A DNA stretch of 64,000 nt, from the NCBI GenBank assembly GCA_035493835.1, contig DATJHO010000093.1, positions 1-64,000 of the forward strand, written 5' to 3'. Of this stretch, positions 1 through 9,982 are shown in pieces; within the stretch, counting starts at the first letter, position 1, and every line of letters begins with the position of its first letter. A program made the position numbers and the translations under genes. The notes below the pieces were generated by a model. That model searched no databases. It saw only the letters and a list, made by a program, of their open reading frames with translations, and had not been told where the DNA came from. This DNA is from DASZTU01 sp035493835. GTDB taxonomy: Bacteria > Pseudomonadota > Alphaproteobacteria > Rhizobiales > Devosiaceae.

Positions 1-422
1 GGCGAAATACCGTAGGAGGCCAGGGTATCGAGTCCACCAACGTCAAGCCAATCGGCCTTGAGCGATGGATCGGCAAAAAACTCAAGGAACAGGGCCTCGT
101 GATTGCCAATTAGGCAGTACCGAGGGTGCCGGTGCCCACGCTCCAAAAGCAAATAGTCTAGCAACTGGGCCGAAGAAGGCCCCCTATCAAGGAGATCGCC
201 AAGCACAATAGTTGCGGCCGAATCATATTGGCGTGCATCGGAATCGATCTCGGATTCGAGCTGCTCGAAAAGCGTGAGGCTGCCATGGACGTCGCCAATG
301 GCGTAGATCGCTGTCGGCGGTGTTTGCCAAACGAGCCTAAGGCGCGGCAGTATCGCCGCTGCGCGGTTCTTGATGCCAAATAGGCCGGAAAGCAATTGCA
401 CTTTTAGGCCACCGCGGTTCAT
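1..422 (-). CDS. PPP-family metallophosphatase (serine/threonine phosphatase-like), C-terminus cut by window edge
   Basis: Translating the minus strand from the ATG at 422 gives 140 residues with no stop before the window edge. Three metallophosphoesterase signatures appear in the expected order and spacing: GDVHG near residue 44, GDLLDRG near residue 75 and GNHE near residue 104. These ligate the two catalytic metals in the PPP family, so the product is probably a phosphoprotein phosphatase or Ap4A-hydrolase-like enzyme. The substrate cannot be told from this fragment. Codon use (several CTA, TTG and AGG codons) looks less GC-biased than the neighbours, which could mean horizontal acquisition. 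The gene is partial, so the C-terminal metal ligands are not visible. Confidence 0.8.
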   Translation of the reverse strand, partial: MNRGGLKVQLLSGLFGIKNRAAAILPRLRLVWQTPPTAIYAIGDVHGSLTLFEQLESEIDSDARQYDSAATIVLGDLLDRGPSSAQLLDYLLLERGHRHPRYCLIGNHEALFLEFFADPSLKADWLDVGGLDTLASYGIS

Positions 423-920
423 GTAGTCTGAGCAATCCCGACTACAAACACCATTCCAGCGCGCATCTCAAATGTGGATGACTACGTGAATCCCGAGAGC
501 AACTACGATCTCCTCGGTAGCTGCATCCCTGGCTCAAGTTGACGAAATGCGCTCGATTGCGTCCGAGTAGCAGCAATGCAATGGCGATGAGGCCAGCCAC
601 GCCTCGTTGCGCAATACGCCGGTGACACGACGTCGATCACGCCGGAGTAGAGGCCTCATTCCGTAATGCGGATGCCCGGTTGGCGTATGCCGGCTCCAGG
701 GCGATGCTGACCTGTCCGTGCCAGGCCCCTTTGGCAGGCGCAGACCATATCGGCCATGGTCCCGGCGGGCGGGCGGCCCGGATATGGCAGCGTGTCGGCG
801 GCATTGCGGCGGAGGGGTTCCTGATCGCGCCGTGCCTTGGCCGGGCCAAGACTGCCGCATTCCCTTGATCGGGAAGTGGCCTCCGAAGGCGTCGCGCCCG
901 CCGCCGGCGGGCGCTTGCGC
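423..920. other. Intergenic stretch without recognisable gene
   Basis: About 500 bases between the phosphatase start and the SDR stop. Short open frames exist on both strands, but none has a recognisable motif, a good ribosome-binding site or family-like composition. The only structure I see is the GC-rich hairpin at 894-914. It could be the remains of a decayed gene. Confidence 0.5.
894..914 (-). terminator. GC-rich hairpin downstream of SDR gene
   Basis: GCGCCCGCCG and CGGCGGGCGC form a perfect 10-bp inverted repeat around a single central C, 6 bases beyond the SDR stop codon. There is no T-run on the minus strand, so it is not a classical intrinsic terminator. It may stabilise the transcript 3' end or be a repeat remnant. 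Confidence 0.35.
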
Positions 921-1658
921 TCAATATTCCTGCACGGTCGGCCGAAACAGGATCTCGTTGATGTCGACATCGTCCGGCTGGCTCATCGCGTAAGCGACGG
1001 CGCGGGCGAACGAGTCGGGGGGAATGGCCTGCTCATAGGCCTTGCGGATGCGTTCGGCGACGTCGGGCTCGGTGACGCTATCGGGCAGCTCGGTATCGAC
1101 GGCGCCGGGCGAGATTACGGTGGTGCGCAGATTGTACGGCTTGACCTCCTGGCGCAGCCCTTCCGTGATCACGCGCACGGCGTGCTTGGTCGCCGAGTAG
1201 ACCACGCCGCCCGGCCGCACCTTGTGGCCGGCGACGGAGGACACATTGATGATGTGCCCGCTCTTTTGGCGCTGCATGTAGGGCAGGGCGGCGGCAATGC
1301 CGTAGAGCACGCCCTTGATGTTGACGTCGATCATCCGATCCCAGTCATCGACCTTCAGCCGCTCGAGCGGCGATTGCGGCATCAGGCCGGCATTGTTGAT
1401 GATGACGTCGATCCGCCCATGGAGCTCCACCGCGGTATCCACCAGGCGCTGCACCTGTTCCCGGTGCGTGACGTCGGTCTGCAGCACAGCCTTGTTGTCG
1501 AGCCCCAGCTCGCGCGCCAGCGCCTCTAGCCGATCGAGACGCCTCGCGCCGAGCACCACCTTGGCGCCGTCCGCAGCGAGGTGGCGGGCGGTTGCCTCGC
1601 CCAGCCCGCTGCTCGCGCCGGTAATAACAACTATTTTGTCCGTGATCCCTTGGGTCAT
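921..1658 (-). CDS. Short-chain dehydrogenase/reductase (SDR), classical type
   Basis: A 245-residue NAD(P)-dependent oxidoreductase of the classical SDR family. Visible motifs are the TGASSGLG nucleotide-binding loop near the N-terminus, the NNAG structural motif near residue 85 and the YSATK catalytic Tyr/Lys motif near residue 152. I chose the ATG at 1658 because an AAGG lies 7 bases upstream; an in-frame TTG at 1679 adds 7 residues and overlaps the end of the upstream pseudogene. The substrate is unknown. Resemblance to YdfG-like or 3-hydroxy-acid SDRs is only a family impression. The gene lies just downstream of a decayed aldo/keto reductase and may once have been co-transcribed with it. 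Confidence 0.85.
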   Translation of the reverse strand: MTQGITDKIVVITGASSGLGEATARHLAADGAKVVLGARRLDRLEALARELGLDNKAVLQTDVTHREQVQRLVDTAVELHGRIDVIINNAGLMPQSPLERLKVDDWDRMIDVNIKGVLYGIAAALPYMQRQKSGHIINVSSVAGHKVRPGGVVYSATKHAVRVITEGLRQEVKPYNLRTTVISPGAVDTELPDSVTEPDVAERIRKAYEQAIPPDSFARAVAYAMSQPDDVDINEILFRPTVQEY

Positions 1659-1675
1659 GGCACTGCCTTTCCTGT

Positions 1676-2240
1676 TCAACGACCGACGCGGGCCTGAAGG
1701 TGGGCGGGGTATCTTGCTCCCTGCACCTCGATGCCGCCGAGGGCGCTCTCGATGTCGCGGAGATCGTCCGCAGTCAACTCAACTTCGGCGCTGCCGAGGT
1801 TTTCCTCGAGCCGGTGCAGTTTCGTGGTGCCCGGGATCGGAACGATCCACGGCTTCTGCGACAGCAGCCAGGCGATGGCGCTTTGCGCTCGGCTGGCCTG
1901 CTTCCGGTGGGCTATCTGGCCCAGCGCCTCGACGAATGCCAGATTGGCGCGGCGATTTTCAGGCGTGAAGCGGGGTACGACATTCCGAAATCGGTGCTGT
2001 CGAAGCTGGTGTTCTCATCGATGGCGCCGGTGAGAAATCCCTTGCCCAGGGGGCTGAAGGGGACAAAGCCGATGCCGAGCTCTTCGAGAGCGGGCAGAAC
2101 TTCCTTTTCGGACTCACGGAACCAGAGCGAATATTCGCTCTGTAGAGCCGCCACCGGCTGCACGGCATGGGCGCGGCGAATAGACTGCACGCCGGCTTCC
2201 GAGAGCCCGAAATGCCTGACCCGCCTTCAACCTGCTCGTG
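1676..2240 (-). pseudogene. Aldo/keto reductase pseudogene (N-terminus lost, frameshifted)
   Basis: The minus strand contains the C-terminal half of an aldo/keto reductase split across frames. One frame reads VRHFGLSEAGVQSIRR, then EYSLWFRESEKEVLPALEE and PFSPLGKGFLTG up to about 1990. There the family sequence jumps to another frame (VVPRFTPENRRANL, AIAWLLSQKPWIVPIPGTT) and ends in TGA at 1676-1678. The frame carrying VRHFGLSEAG has a stop a few codons upstream, and the roughly 145 N-terminal residues, including the catalytic Asp/Tyr/Lys region, cannot be found. So there are at least two lesions: a truncation or second shift near 2225 and a frameshift near 1985-1990. A single-base sequencing error could explain the latter but not the missing N-terminus. 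Confidence 0.75.
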
Positions 2241-2301
2241 GAGGCGCTCCGATATCGGGCTCCGGCGTAACCTCTCGGCTCCCCGGATCGTCAGGGCTAC
2301 C

Positions 2302-2508
2302 TTATTTCCCGACCATCACGTCACTCGATTTGATGACCGCGGTGACCTCGTCGCCGACGGCCAGGGCAAGATCATCCACGGCCTCGTTGGTGATTGAGGA
2401 TGTGATGACGATCCCGTCACCGATATCGATCCGAACATGGGCCGTCGTCTGGCCCTTGACCACGGCCAAGACCTTGCCGCGAATTTGGTTTCTGGCGCTG
2501 AGTTTCAT
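2302..2508 (-). CDS. Molbindin: Mop/TOBE-domain molybdate-binding protein
   Basis: A 68-residue protein consisting of one TOBE (Mop) domain, beginning MKLSARNQIRGKV and containing TNEAVDDLALAVGDEVTAVIKSS-type sequence. Molbindins of this size assemble into hexamers that bind molybdate or tungstate oxyanions in the cytoplasm and buffer them. The pattern of SARNQ at the N-terminus and LAVGDEV before the last strand is typical. It is divergent from the solute-binding protein and ABC transporter at 2787-5488, which fits a molybdate/tungstate role for the locus. No ModE-type operator is evident in the 278-bp divergent region. Confidence 0.85.
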   Translation of the reverse strand: MKLSARNQIRGKVLAVVKGQTTAHVRIDIGDGIVITSSITNEAVDDLALAVGDEVTAVIKSSDVMVGK

Positions 2509-2786
2509 TGCGCTTCACACCCGAATGAGTTGATCGGCTTGATGCAGTCGTCGCTTGGGGGAATCAAGGAACGCGTTGGCAGCGGGCAATCGGCGCGGTC
2601 AGGATGGTCGTGCGTTGCAATTCCATCGAAATCCCGTTATGTCCGCCAAGACAGATCGGAGCCTAGAAGGTTGAGCTGACGGCCGCAAGATGGCACTTGC
2701 AGGGGGGCAGGTGAGCACTTCGGCCATAGCCTCTTTTGCTCCAAGGCACTCATGGCATCTTCGCCAACCATCGAAAGGCCCCCCTC

Positions 2787-3658
2787 ATGCATCGTCGCAC
2801 ACTCCTGCTATCCGCGGCCGCCCTGCCTTTGCTCCAAACCGGAGCCTGGGCGCAGTCGGGCGGCGCGGTCAACGTTCTCTATGCCGGCTCGCTGGTGAAC
2901 CTGATGGAACACGGCATCGGACCGGCTTTCACCAAGACCGGCGATGGGGTTTTTCAGGGATTTGGCGGCGGATCGAACGGGCTCGCCAACCAGATCAAGG
3001 GCCGGCTGCGGCATGGAGATGTGTTCATCAGCGCCACGGCGAACGTGAACGACACGCTGACAGGCGAGGCCAACGGCAATTGGGTGAGCTGGTACGCCAC
3101 CTTCGCGCAGTCGCCGCTGATGATCGGCTACAATCCGTCAAGCCGGTTTGCCAACGACCTCAAGACCAAGCCGTGGTACGAGGTGATGCAGGAACCGGGC
3201 ATTCGTATCGCGCGCACCGACCCCAAGCTCGACCCCAAGGGGCAGCTGACGGTCAAGCTTCTCGATGAGGCATCCAAGCTCTACAATCTGCCCAACCTTT
3301 CCAAGGCTGTGCTCGGAGACCCGGAAAATCCGGCACAAGTGTTCCCTGAGGAAACGTTGATCGGACGGCTGCAGTCGGGGCAGCTCGATGCCGGGTTTTT
3401 CTACGCGACCGAAACGTCGGATCTGAAGATCCCGGCGATTGCGCTGCCACCGGAGACGCCGCTCGGCGCCAGCTATACGGTGACGGTGTTGAACAATGCG
3501 GCCAATGCGGAAGGGGCGGCGCAATTCGTGTCGTTCCTGCTTGGCGCGCAGGGCGCCGCGATCATGCGCCAGCATGGGCTCCAGGTGGTGAAGCCTACGG
3601 TGACGGGCAATGCCGCACTGGTGCCGGCCTCGCTTCGCTCGGTGCTTGAAGCCGCGAA

Positions 3659-3662
<4 letters not shown>
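2787..3662 (+). CDS. Periplasmic molybdate/tungstate-binding protein of ABC transporter
   Basis: A 291-residue extracellular solute-binding protein starting MHRRTLLLSAAA, with a hydrophobic signal peptide and probable cleavage after AWA near residue 22. The mature protein begins with an NVLYAGSLVNLM segment typical of the ModA/WtpA/TupA oxyanion-binding superfamily, where the AGSL loop binds the anion. The ATG at 2787 has AAAGG 8 bases upstream; an in-frame ATG at 2736 would add 17 residues with no signal-peptide logic. Its stop overlaps the start of the fused permease-ATPase by 4 bases, so the two are an operon. I cannot distinguish molybdate from tungstate specificity from sequence alone. 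Confidence 0.85.
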
Positions 3663-5488
<1,826 letters not shown>

Positions 5489-5496
5489 GACGGCCG

Positions 5497-6363
5497 CTAC
5501 CTCCCGCTGGTCACGCCGCATTCCCAGCCCAGGATCGCCCGCTTGCGCGGCACGCCCCAGTGATAGCCGGTCAGGGCGCCGTTAGAACCCACCACCCGGT
5601 GGCAGGGGACGACGAAGGAGATGGGATTTTTCCCGACCGCCGCCCCGACGGCGCGCGAGGCCGAGGGCTTGCCGATGCGCGCCGCGATGTCGCCATAGGT
5701 GGTCGCCTTGCCACACGGAATGCCGAGCAGGGTCTCCCAGACTTTTACCTCGAAATCGGTGCCTATCAGCACGATCCGCACCGGCTGGTCGGCGGACCAG
5801 CGCCCGGCATCGAAAATCCGGGCGACGAGCGGCGCGATGGCCGTATCATCGCGGACGAATTTCGCATTCGGCCAGCGGCCGGCGAGGTCGTCAAAAGCCT
5901 GCTCGACCGTCGTCTCGCCATCGGCAAAGCCGAGCCCCGAAACCCCGTATTCGGTGGTGGTGACCACCGCCGTGCCGAAGGGCGAGGGCGCCGCCCCCCA
6001 GCGCATGGCCAGGCCATCGCCGCGGGCGCGAAAGGCCCCGGGCGGCATCGCTTCATGGGTGACGAAGAGATCGTGCAGGCGCGAGGTCGAGGAGAGCCCG
6101 ACCTCATAGGTGGTGTCGAGCACGCTCTGCTCGGCCGCGAGCAGCGTCTTGGCATGATCGAGCGCTACCGCCTGCGCAAACGATTTGGGGCTGAGCCCGC
6201 ACCACCGGCGAAACAGCTCAACCAATTGCCGCTCGGTCCGGCCAAGCGCGCGGGCAAAGCGCGCGAGGTCCAGCTCATCGGGGCCGGTCTCGCTGAGATA
6301 GCCGATCGCCGCCTTGACGGCTTCGTAGTCGGTTTCTGGCTGGATGATCTGATGCTGTGTCAT
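5497..6363 (-). CDS. Ada-like AraC-HTH / O6-methylguanine-DNA methyltransferase fusion
   Basis: A 288-residue protein with an AraC-type helix-turn-helix region at about 10-105 followed by a methylguanine-DNA methyltransferase domain. The acceptor motif is PCHRV, with the alkyl-accepting cysteine at residue 254. The N-terminal zinc/methylphosphotriester domain of full-length Ada is absent, so it can repair O6-alkylguanine and bind DNA but probably cannot sense phosphotriester damage the way E. coli Ada does. It converges with the ABC transporter gene, ending 8 bases from its stop. The ATG at 6363 is the only reasonable start. Confidence 0.88.
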   Translation of the reverse strand: MTQHQIIQPETDYEAVKAAIGYLSETGPDELDLARFARALGRTERQLVELFRRWCGLSPKSFAQAVALDHAKTLLAAEQSVLDTTYEVGLSSTSRLHDLFVTHEAMPPGAFRARGDGLAMRWGAAPSPFGTAVVTTTEYGVSGLGFADGETTVEQAFDDLAGRWPNAKFVRDDTAIAPLVARIFDAGRWSADQPVRIVLIGTDFEVKVWETLLGIPCGKATTYGDIAARIGKPSASRAVGAAVGKNPISFVVPCHRVVGSNGALTGYHWGVPRKRAILGWECGVTSGR

Positions 6364-6429
6364 GATGGGGCAAGAATAGGCCCCCGCGCGACGTCATGCG
6401 ACCCGGTTTTGACGCCTTTTCGTTTTCCG

Positions 6430-6499
6430 GAAAGGGGGAGGGGCAAAGTCTGGGGCCCACCCCCTCACCCGCCCTTCGGGCGCCCTCTCCCAAGGGAAA
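6430..6499. repeat. Family C short intergenic repeat (copy 1)
   Basis: A GC-rich stretch with CCCCTCACCCGCCCTTCGGG and the following CGCCCTCTCCC block, containing a small GCCC-TTCG-GGGC hairpin. Related blocks recur at 9785, 13340, 41147, 55970 and 57966. It lies between the ada-like gene start and the DUF2244 gene stop and is non-coding. Confidence 0.6.
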
Positions 6500-6504
6500 A
6501 AAAC

Positions 6505-6984
6505 CTATCCTCGCGCCTTGCGCAGAGCCGAGCCGAAGGCGCGGGAGAAACTGGCCTTGTCGTCCGGGTTGAGGAATGCGCCAACGAGGACTTCCTGCTC
6601 GCCGCTGCGCAGCCGGATGGCGGTGGTGCGCTCGTCAAAATCGCGATCGATCACCAGCCGCACATACTGTGGATTAAAAGTCTTGGTCTGTTCGTCGCCA
6701 TCAGCCGAGACCTGCCGCACCTCGAGCCGATCGGCCCAGAGGGTCACCTGCTCATAGCGCCGGCCGTCGCGGAAGGAATAGGTGAGGGCCCAGTAGAGGC
6801 CCAGCACGTCGAGCCCCATGAAGCCCACGACAGGCCAGGCGCCGACCAGGTAAAAGATCAGGCCGGGCAGAAGTGCAAGGCAGCACAACAGCCCAATGAC
6901 GATCTTGATGCCGCGGGGGCTCATGGAGCGGTTGGGTGTGAGCCGGGCGGCGAACAGTGGACGCGCTTGCGTTTCGGTGTTCAT
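6505..6984 (-). CDS. DUF2244 family integral membrane protein
   Basis: About 159 residues starting MNTETQARPLFAARLTPNRS, then two adjacent hydrophobic segments at about 28-75 and a soluble C-terminal domain. The YEQVTLWADRLEVRQV and FNPQYVRLVID-type sequences fit the DUF2244 family, which is uncharacterised. An in-frame TTG at 7032 would extend it by 16 residues into the nth gene on the other strand and is less likely. In many alphaproteobacteria this family sits divergently next to nth, as here, but no function is established. Confidence 0.75.
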   Translation of the reverse strand: MNTETQARPLFAARLTPNRSMSPRGIKIVIGLLCCLALLPGLIFYLVGAWPVVGFMGLDVLGLYWALTYSFRDGRRYEQVTLWADRLEVRQVSADGDEQTKTFNPQYVRLVIDRDFDERTTAIRLRSGEQEVLVGAFLNPDDKASFSRAFGSALRKARG

Positions 6985-7013
6985 CTCGAAACCAGTAATG
7001 GAGGCAGATTCGG

Positions 7014-7724
7014 ATGCCCGCAGCGACCGCAACGAAGAAACCGAAACGCCTCAGTCGGGTAGATGTGGAGGCGATTTTTGGCGCCTTTGCGGCAGCCAAT
7101 CCCGAGCCGAAGGGCGAACTGGATTATGTCAACGCTTTCACCCTCCTGGTGGCGGTGGTGCTGTCGGCTCAGGCGACCGATGCCGGGGTCAACAAGGCGA
7201 CCGCAAAGCTTTTCGCCATCTCCGACAGCCCGGAAAAGATGGTCGCTCTCGGTGTCGACGGCATCGAAAACTTAATCAAGACAATCGGGCTCTATCGCGG
7301 CAAGGCGAAGAATGTCTTTGCGCTTAGCCAACGGCTGATCGATGATTTTGGTTCAAAGGTGCCGGAAAATCGCGAAGCGCTGGAGAGCCTGCCGGGGGTG
7401 GGGCGCAAGACGGCAAACGTGGTGCTGAACACCGCCTTCCGGCAACCCACCATCGCCGTCGACACCCATCTTTTCCGGGTCGGCAACCGCACAGGGCTCG
7501 CGCCGGGCAAGACGCCGCTCGAGGTGGAGCTCAATCTGCTCAAGGTCGTGCCCGAAAAATACCTGCTGCACGCCCATCACTGGCTGATCCTGCACGGCCG
7601 CTATGTGTGCAAGGCGCGCGTGCCGGAATGCTATCGCTGCATTATCGCCCAGTGGTGCCGGTACGAACCCAAGACGTTAATGCCGGCGCCGAAGGGCGGC
7701 GCGAAGACCAAGCCTTCGGCTTGA
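7014..7724 (+). CDS. nth: Endonuclease III, DNA glycosylase/AP lyase
   Basis: A 236-residue base-excision repair enzyme that removes oxidised pyrimidines and cleaves abasic sites. The helix-hairpin-helix LPGVGRKTANVVL contains the catalytic Lys at 132, and VDTH holds the catalytic Asp at 150. Their spacing equals the K120/D138 pair of E. coli Nth. The [4Fe-4S] cluster cysteines are C199, C206, C209 and C215 in the canonical C-x6-C-x2-C-x5-C pattern. GGAGG lies 9 bases before the ATG. It is divergent from the DUF2244 gene with only about 30 bases between starts. Confidence 0.96.
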   Translation: MPAATATKKPKRLSRVDVEAIFGAFAAANPEPKGELDYVNAFTLLVAVVLSAQATDAGVNKATAKLFAISDSPEKMVALGVDGIENLIKTIGLYRGKAKNVFALSQRLIDDFGSKVPENREALESLPGVGRKTANVVLNTAFRQPTIAVDTHLFRVGNRTGLAPGKTPLEVELNLLKVVPEKYLLHAHHWLILHGRYVCKARVPECYRCIIAQWCRYEPKTLMPAPKGGAKTKPSA

Positions 7725-7803
7725 ACATTGCCTCGCTGGCCACAATCCGGTATCCCGCCTTCATCCAGCCGCCTCATGCACTGCTGCCTTCCGGAGAATT
7801 CTA

Positions 7804-8817
7804 TTGGCCGACGCCCGTTTCGACGTTCTGACCATCGGTAATGCCATTGTCGACGTCATTGCGCCCATTACGCCGGATTTCCTCGAGCGTGAGGGAATGG
7901 CGGAGGGGATCATGCATTTGATCGATGCAGACCGCTCGGCCCATCTCTACGATTTGATGCCTGCCGACAAGCGACAGATCTCGGGCGGTAGCGCCGCCAA
8001 CACCGCGGCCGGGGTTGCTTCGCTCGGCGGACGGGCGGCCTTCGTCGGCAAGGTCGCCGCCGACGATCTCGGCGACATCTTTGCCGACGATTTTCACCGG
8101 ATCGGGGTGCACTATGGGGTCAACCGGCTCGTTGACGGGCCGGCGACGGCGCGCTCGATGATCCTGATCTCGCCCGGCGGCGAGCGGACCATGAACACCT
8201 ATCTCGGCGCCTGCCACCAGCTCACCGTCGACGACATCAAGGAAGACGAGATCGGGGCCGCGACCATCACCTATATGGAGGGGTTCTTGTGGGACCCGGC
8301 GGAGGCCAAGAAGGCTTTTGTCCTCGCCGCCCATTACGCCCACAAGCATGAGCGGGCGACCGCTTTCACCCTCTCGGACCCCTTCTGTGTCGGCCGCTAC
8401 CGCGAGGAATTCCTCGATCTGATGCGGTCCAAGACCATCGATTACGTGCTGGGCAATGTCGAAGAACTGAAATCGCTTTACCAGACCGATAACCTCGCCA
8501 CGGCCGTGCAGGCGGTCGCCCAGGACGCCGAACTCGCCGCGATCACGATGGGAGCCGAGGGCGCGATGGTGATCCACAATGGCGAGGTGGTAACGGTTCC
8601 CGCATTTCCGATCGAGCAGGTGGTGGATGCGACGGGCGCCGGCGATCTTTTTGCTGCGGGATTCTTGTTGTCGGCAGGCCGGGGACAGGATCTCGAGGCC
8701 GCCTTGAAACTGGGCTGCCTCGCCGCCTCCGAGGTCATCTCGCACATCGGCGCGCGGCCACTGCTCGTCCTCGAAGATCTGGCGCGTGAGCACGGGCTGG
8801 TCGGGGAAGTGGCGTAG
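7804..8817 (+). CDS. PfkB-family carbohydrate/nucleoside kinase (adenosine kinase-like)
   Basis: A 337-residue ribokinase-fold enzyme that phosphorylates a sugar or nucleoside. The N-terminal FDVLTIGNAIVDVIA strand, the GGSAANTAAGVASLGG substrate-binding region and the C-terminal DATGAGDLFAAGFL anion-hole/catalytic motif (Asp as base) define the PfkB family. The start is TTG at 7804, with GGAG 7 bases upstream; no better ATG exists near the N-terminus. Closest resemblance is to proteins annotated adenosine kinase in Hyphomicrobiales, but the substrate is not proven by sequence. A family A repeat follows 40 bases after the stop. Confidence 0.87.
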   Translation: MADARFDVLTIGNAIVDVIAPITPDFLEREGMAEGIMHLIDADRSAHLYDLMPADKRQISGGSAANTAAGVASLGGRAAFVGKVAADDLGDIFADDFHRIGVHYGVNRLVDGPATARSMILISPGGERTMNTYLGACHQLTVDDIKEDEIGAATITYMEGFLWDPAEAKKAFVLAAHYAHKHERATAFTLSDPFCVGRYREEFLDLMRSKTIDYVLGNVEELKSLYQTDNLATAVQAVAQDAELAAITMGAEGAMVIHNGEVVTVPAFPIEQVVDATGAGDLFAAGFLLSAGRGQDLEAALKLGCLAASEVISHIGARPLLVLEDLAREHGLVGEVA

Positions 8818-8857
8818 AGTCCTTGAAACGGTGAACGACTCTGGTCCGTTGCCACGT

Positions 8858-8948
8858 CGTCATCCCCGGGCTTGACCCGGGGCCCATGCTGCTTTTCCAG
8901 CAGCTTGGGTGGAGGCATAATGGATGGCCGGGGCAAGCCCGGCCATCA
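8858..8948. repeat. Family A palindromic intergenic element (copy 1)
   Basis: About 90 bp made of two imperfect palindromes, CCCCGGGCTTGACCCGGGG and GGCCGGGGCAAGCCCGGCC, with a variable middle. The outer ends (CGTCAT and ATCACA) are also roughly complementary. It sits between convergent genes. Related copies are at 14586, 17934, 47952 and 54054, and a half copy at 51399. Confidence 0.8.
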
Positions 8949-8971
8949 CAACTCGACGCGGTAAAGCCGCT

Positions 8972-9187
8972 TTAGCCCCTGCGGCGCAGGGCCGTGACGA
9001 CGACGCCGATCATGAACACCGCGACCGCCAGCATGGTGAGGTAGATGATCCAGTACCAAGCCGGGTAGAGCGGTTGGTTCACGGAGGCGAGTGTCAGGGT
9101 GACGGTCTGAGACCCCGGCGCTGCGGATTGGGCGAAGGCTGGCGCGGAGATCAGCAGCGGCAAAAGAGCGAGGAAAAGGCGTTTCAT
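8972..9187 (-). CDS. Small secreted/membrane protein of unknown function, DoxX partner
   Basis: A 71-residue protein starting MKRLFLALLPLLISAPAFAQ, a clear signal peptide with likely cleavage after AFA. A short polar stretch is followed by one hydrophobic segment (about 46-66) ending in ALRRRG. Its ATG overlaps the stop of the upstream DoxX gene (ATGA), so translation is probably coupled. I do not recognise the family. The topology suggests a single-span inner-membrane protein with a periplasmic N-terminal part, perhaps an accessory subunit of the DoxX protein. Confidence 0.7.
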   Translation of the reverse strand: MKRLFLALLPLLISAPAFAQSAAPGSQTVTLTLASVNQPLYPAWYWIIYLTMLAVAVFMIGVVVTALRRRG

Positions 9188-9630
9188 GCTGCAGCCCTCT
9201 TCGCGCCAAAGCGGGTTGCGGGATGGCGCCCGTCCCACGGCAGACCCGGCAGCGGGATCGCGTAGCGCCCGTCGCCGATCAGGGCCAGCACCCACATGAC
9301 CAGCAGCCACAGTGCCGGCAGTTCCCAGCCCCCGAAGGTGAAGTTGAAGCCGCGCGGCCAGAACACGCCGACCGCCCCGAGCATCAGCGGCGTCAGGATC
9401 AGCATAGTGAAGCGTGAATAGATGCCGAGAACGAGAAACGGGATTACGACGATCTCGATCAGCATGTCGGCATAGCCGAAGATGCCGGGCAGGCCGCGGG
9501 CCTCGAAAGCGGCGGCGTTGGCGGGAAAGCCGGCCACCCATTTGTAGTAGAAATGATAGCCAAACCAGACCGCAACGATCAAGCGAAGTGCCAGCGCTGC
9601 GAAATTGGCCTGACGTTCGAACTGCGTCAC
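9184..9630 (-). CDS. DoxX family membrane protein
   Basis: A 148-residue protein with four predicted hydrophobic helices. The segments around ALRLIVAVWFGYHFYYKWV, YADMLIEIVVIPFLVLGIY, TMLILTPLMLGAVGVFW and ALWLLVMWVLALIG match the DoxX fold. The start is GTG at 9630 with a strong AGGAGG 7 bases upstream. DoxX-family proteins are linked to redox or thiol metabolism in some bacteria, but the role here is unknown. It forms a two-gene unit with the overlapping 71-residue protein. Confidence 0.8.
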   Translation of the reverse strand: MTQFERQANFAALALRLIVAVWFGYHFYYKWVAGFPANAAAFEARGLPGIFGYADMLIEIVVIPFLVLGIYSRFTMLILTPLMLGAVGVFWPRGFNFTFGGWELPALWLLVMWVLALIGDGRYAIPLPGLPWDGRHPATRFGAKRAAA

Positions 9631-9982
9631 GATGCAGCCTCCTGTTAGGTAATATGTGCGCTTTTATACGGGTTCAGCAGACGAACAAGGGCCGCCGCCC
9701 TCTTTGTGGCAGCCTCACCAATTTGTGTATGCATGGCAGCAGCTTATGGCCGAGCCGGACCGCGTTGAAACCCGTTCCTTGTGGGCGAGGGTGCCGCAGT
9801 CTCCCTCCCCCTGCAGGGGGAGGGAGACTTGCGGGACAGCTCACTTCTATGCACCACACCGCGCCGCGCCCTGGTGCACGGCGTCATTCCCGCGAAAGCC
9901 CAGGTTTCTAAGCCACTTAGGATTCCCAAAAACGGAGATCCCCGCCCGCGCGGGGATGGGTCACCAACGCGCCTCCTAGCCC
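9631..9982. repeat. Repeat-filled intergenic region (families C and B)
   Basis: About 350 bases upstream of the doxX gene and downstream of coaA. It contains a family C block at 9785-9835 (CTCCCTCCCCCTGCAGGGGG, an inverted repeat) and a family B element at 9882-9965 (GTCATTCCCGCG on one side, GGAGATCCCCGCCCGCGCGG on the other). No gene is supported. The doxX promoter should lie near 9640-9700, but I cannot pick one. Confidence 0.65.

Noticed and set aside
534..993. Several short frames on both strands upstream of the SDR gene
   Set aside because: No motif, start context or consistent frame. A degraded gene is possible, but nothing can be named.
2509..2786. A ModE-type operator or a molybdenum-cofactor riboswitch before the oxyanion transporter
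   Set aside because: I looked for the paired TAACG-type half sites and for a structured leader and found only an isolated CGTTATGT, which is not enough.
8858..8948. CRISPR-like repetition in the intergenic palindromes
   Set aside because: Family A-E elements are dispersed single or paired palindromes, not regularly spaced arrays with unique spacers, and no cas genes are present.
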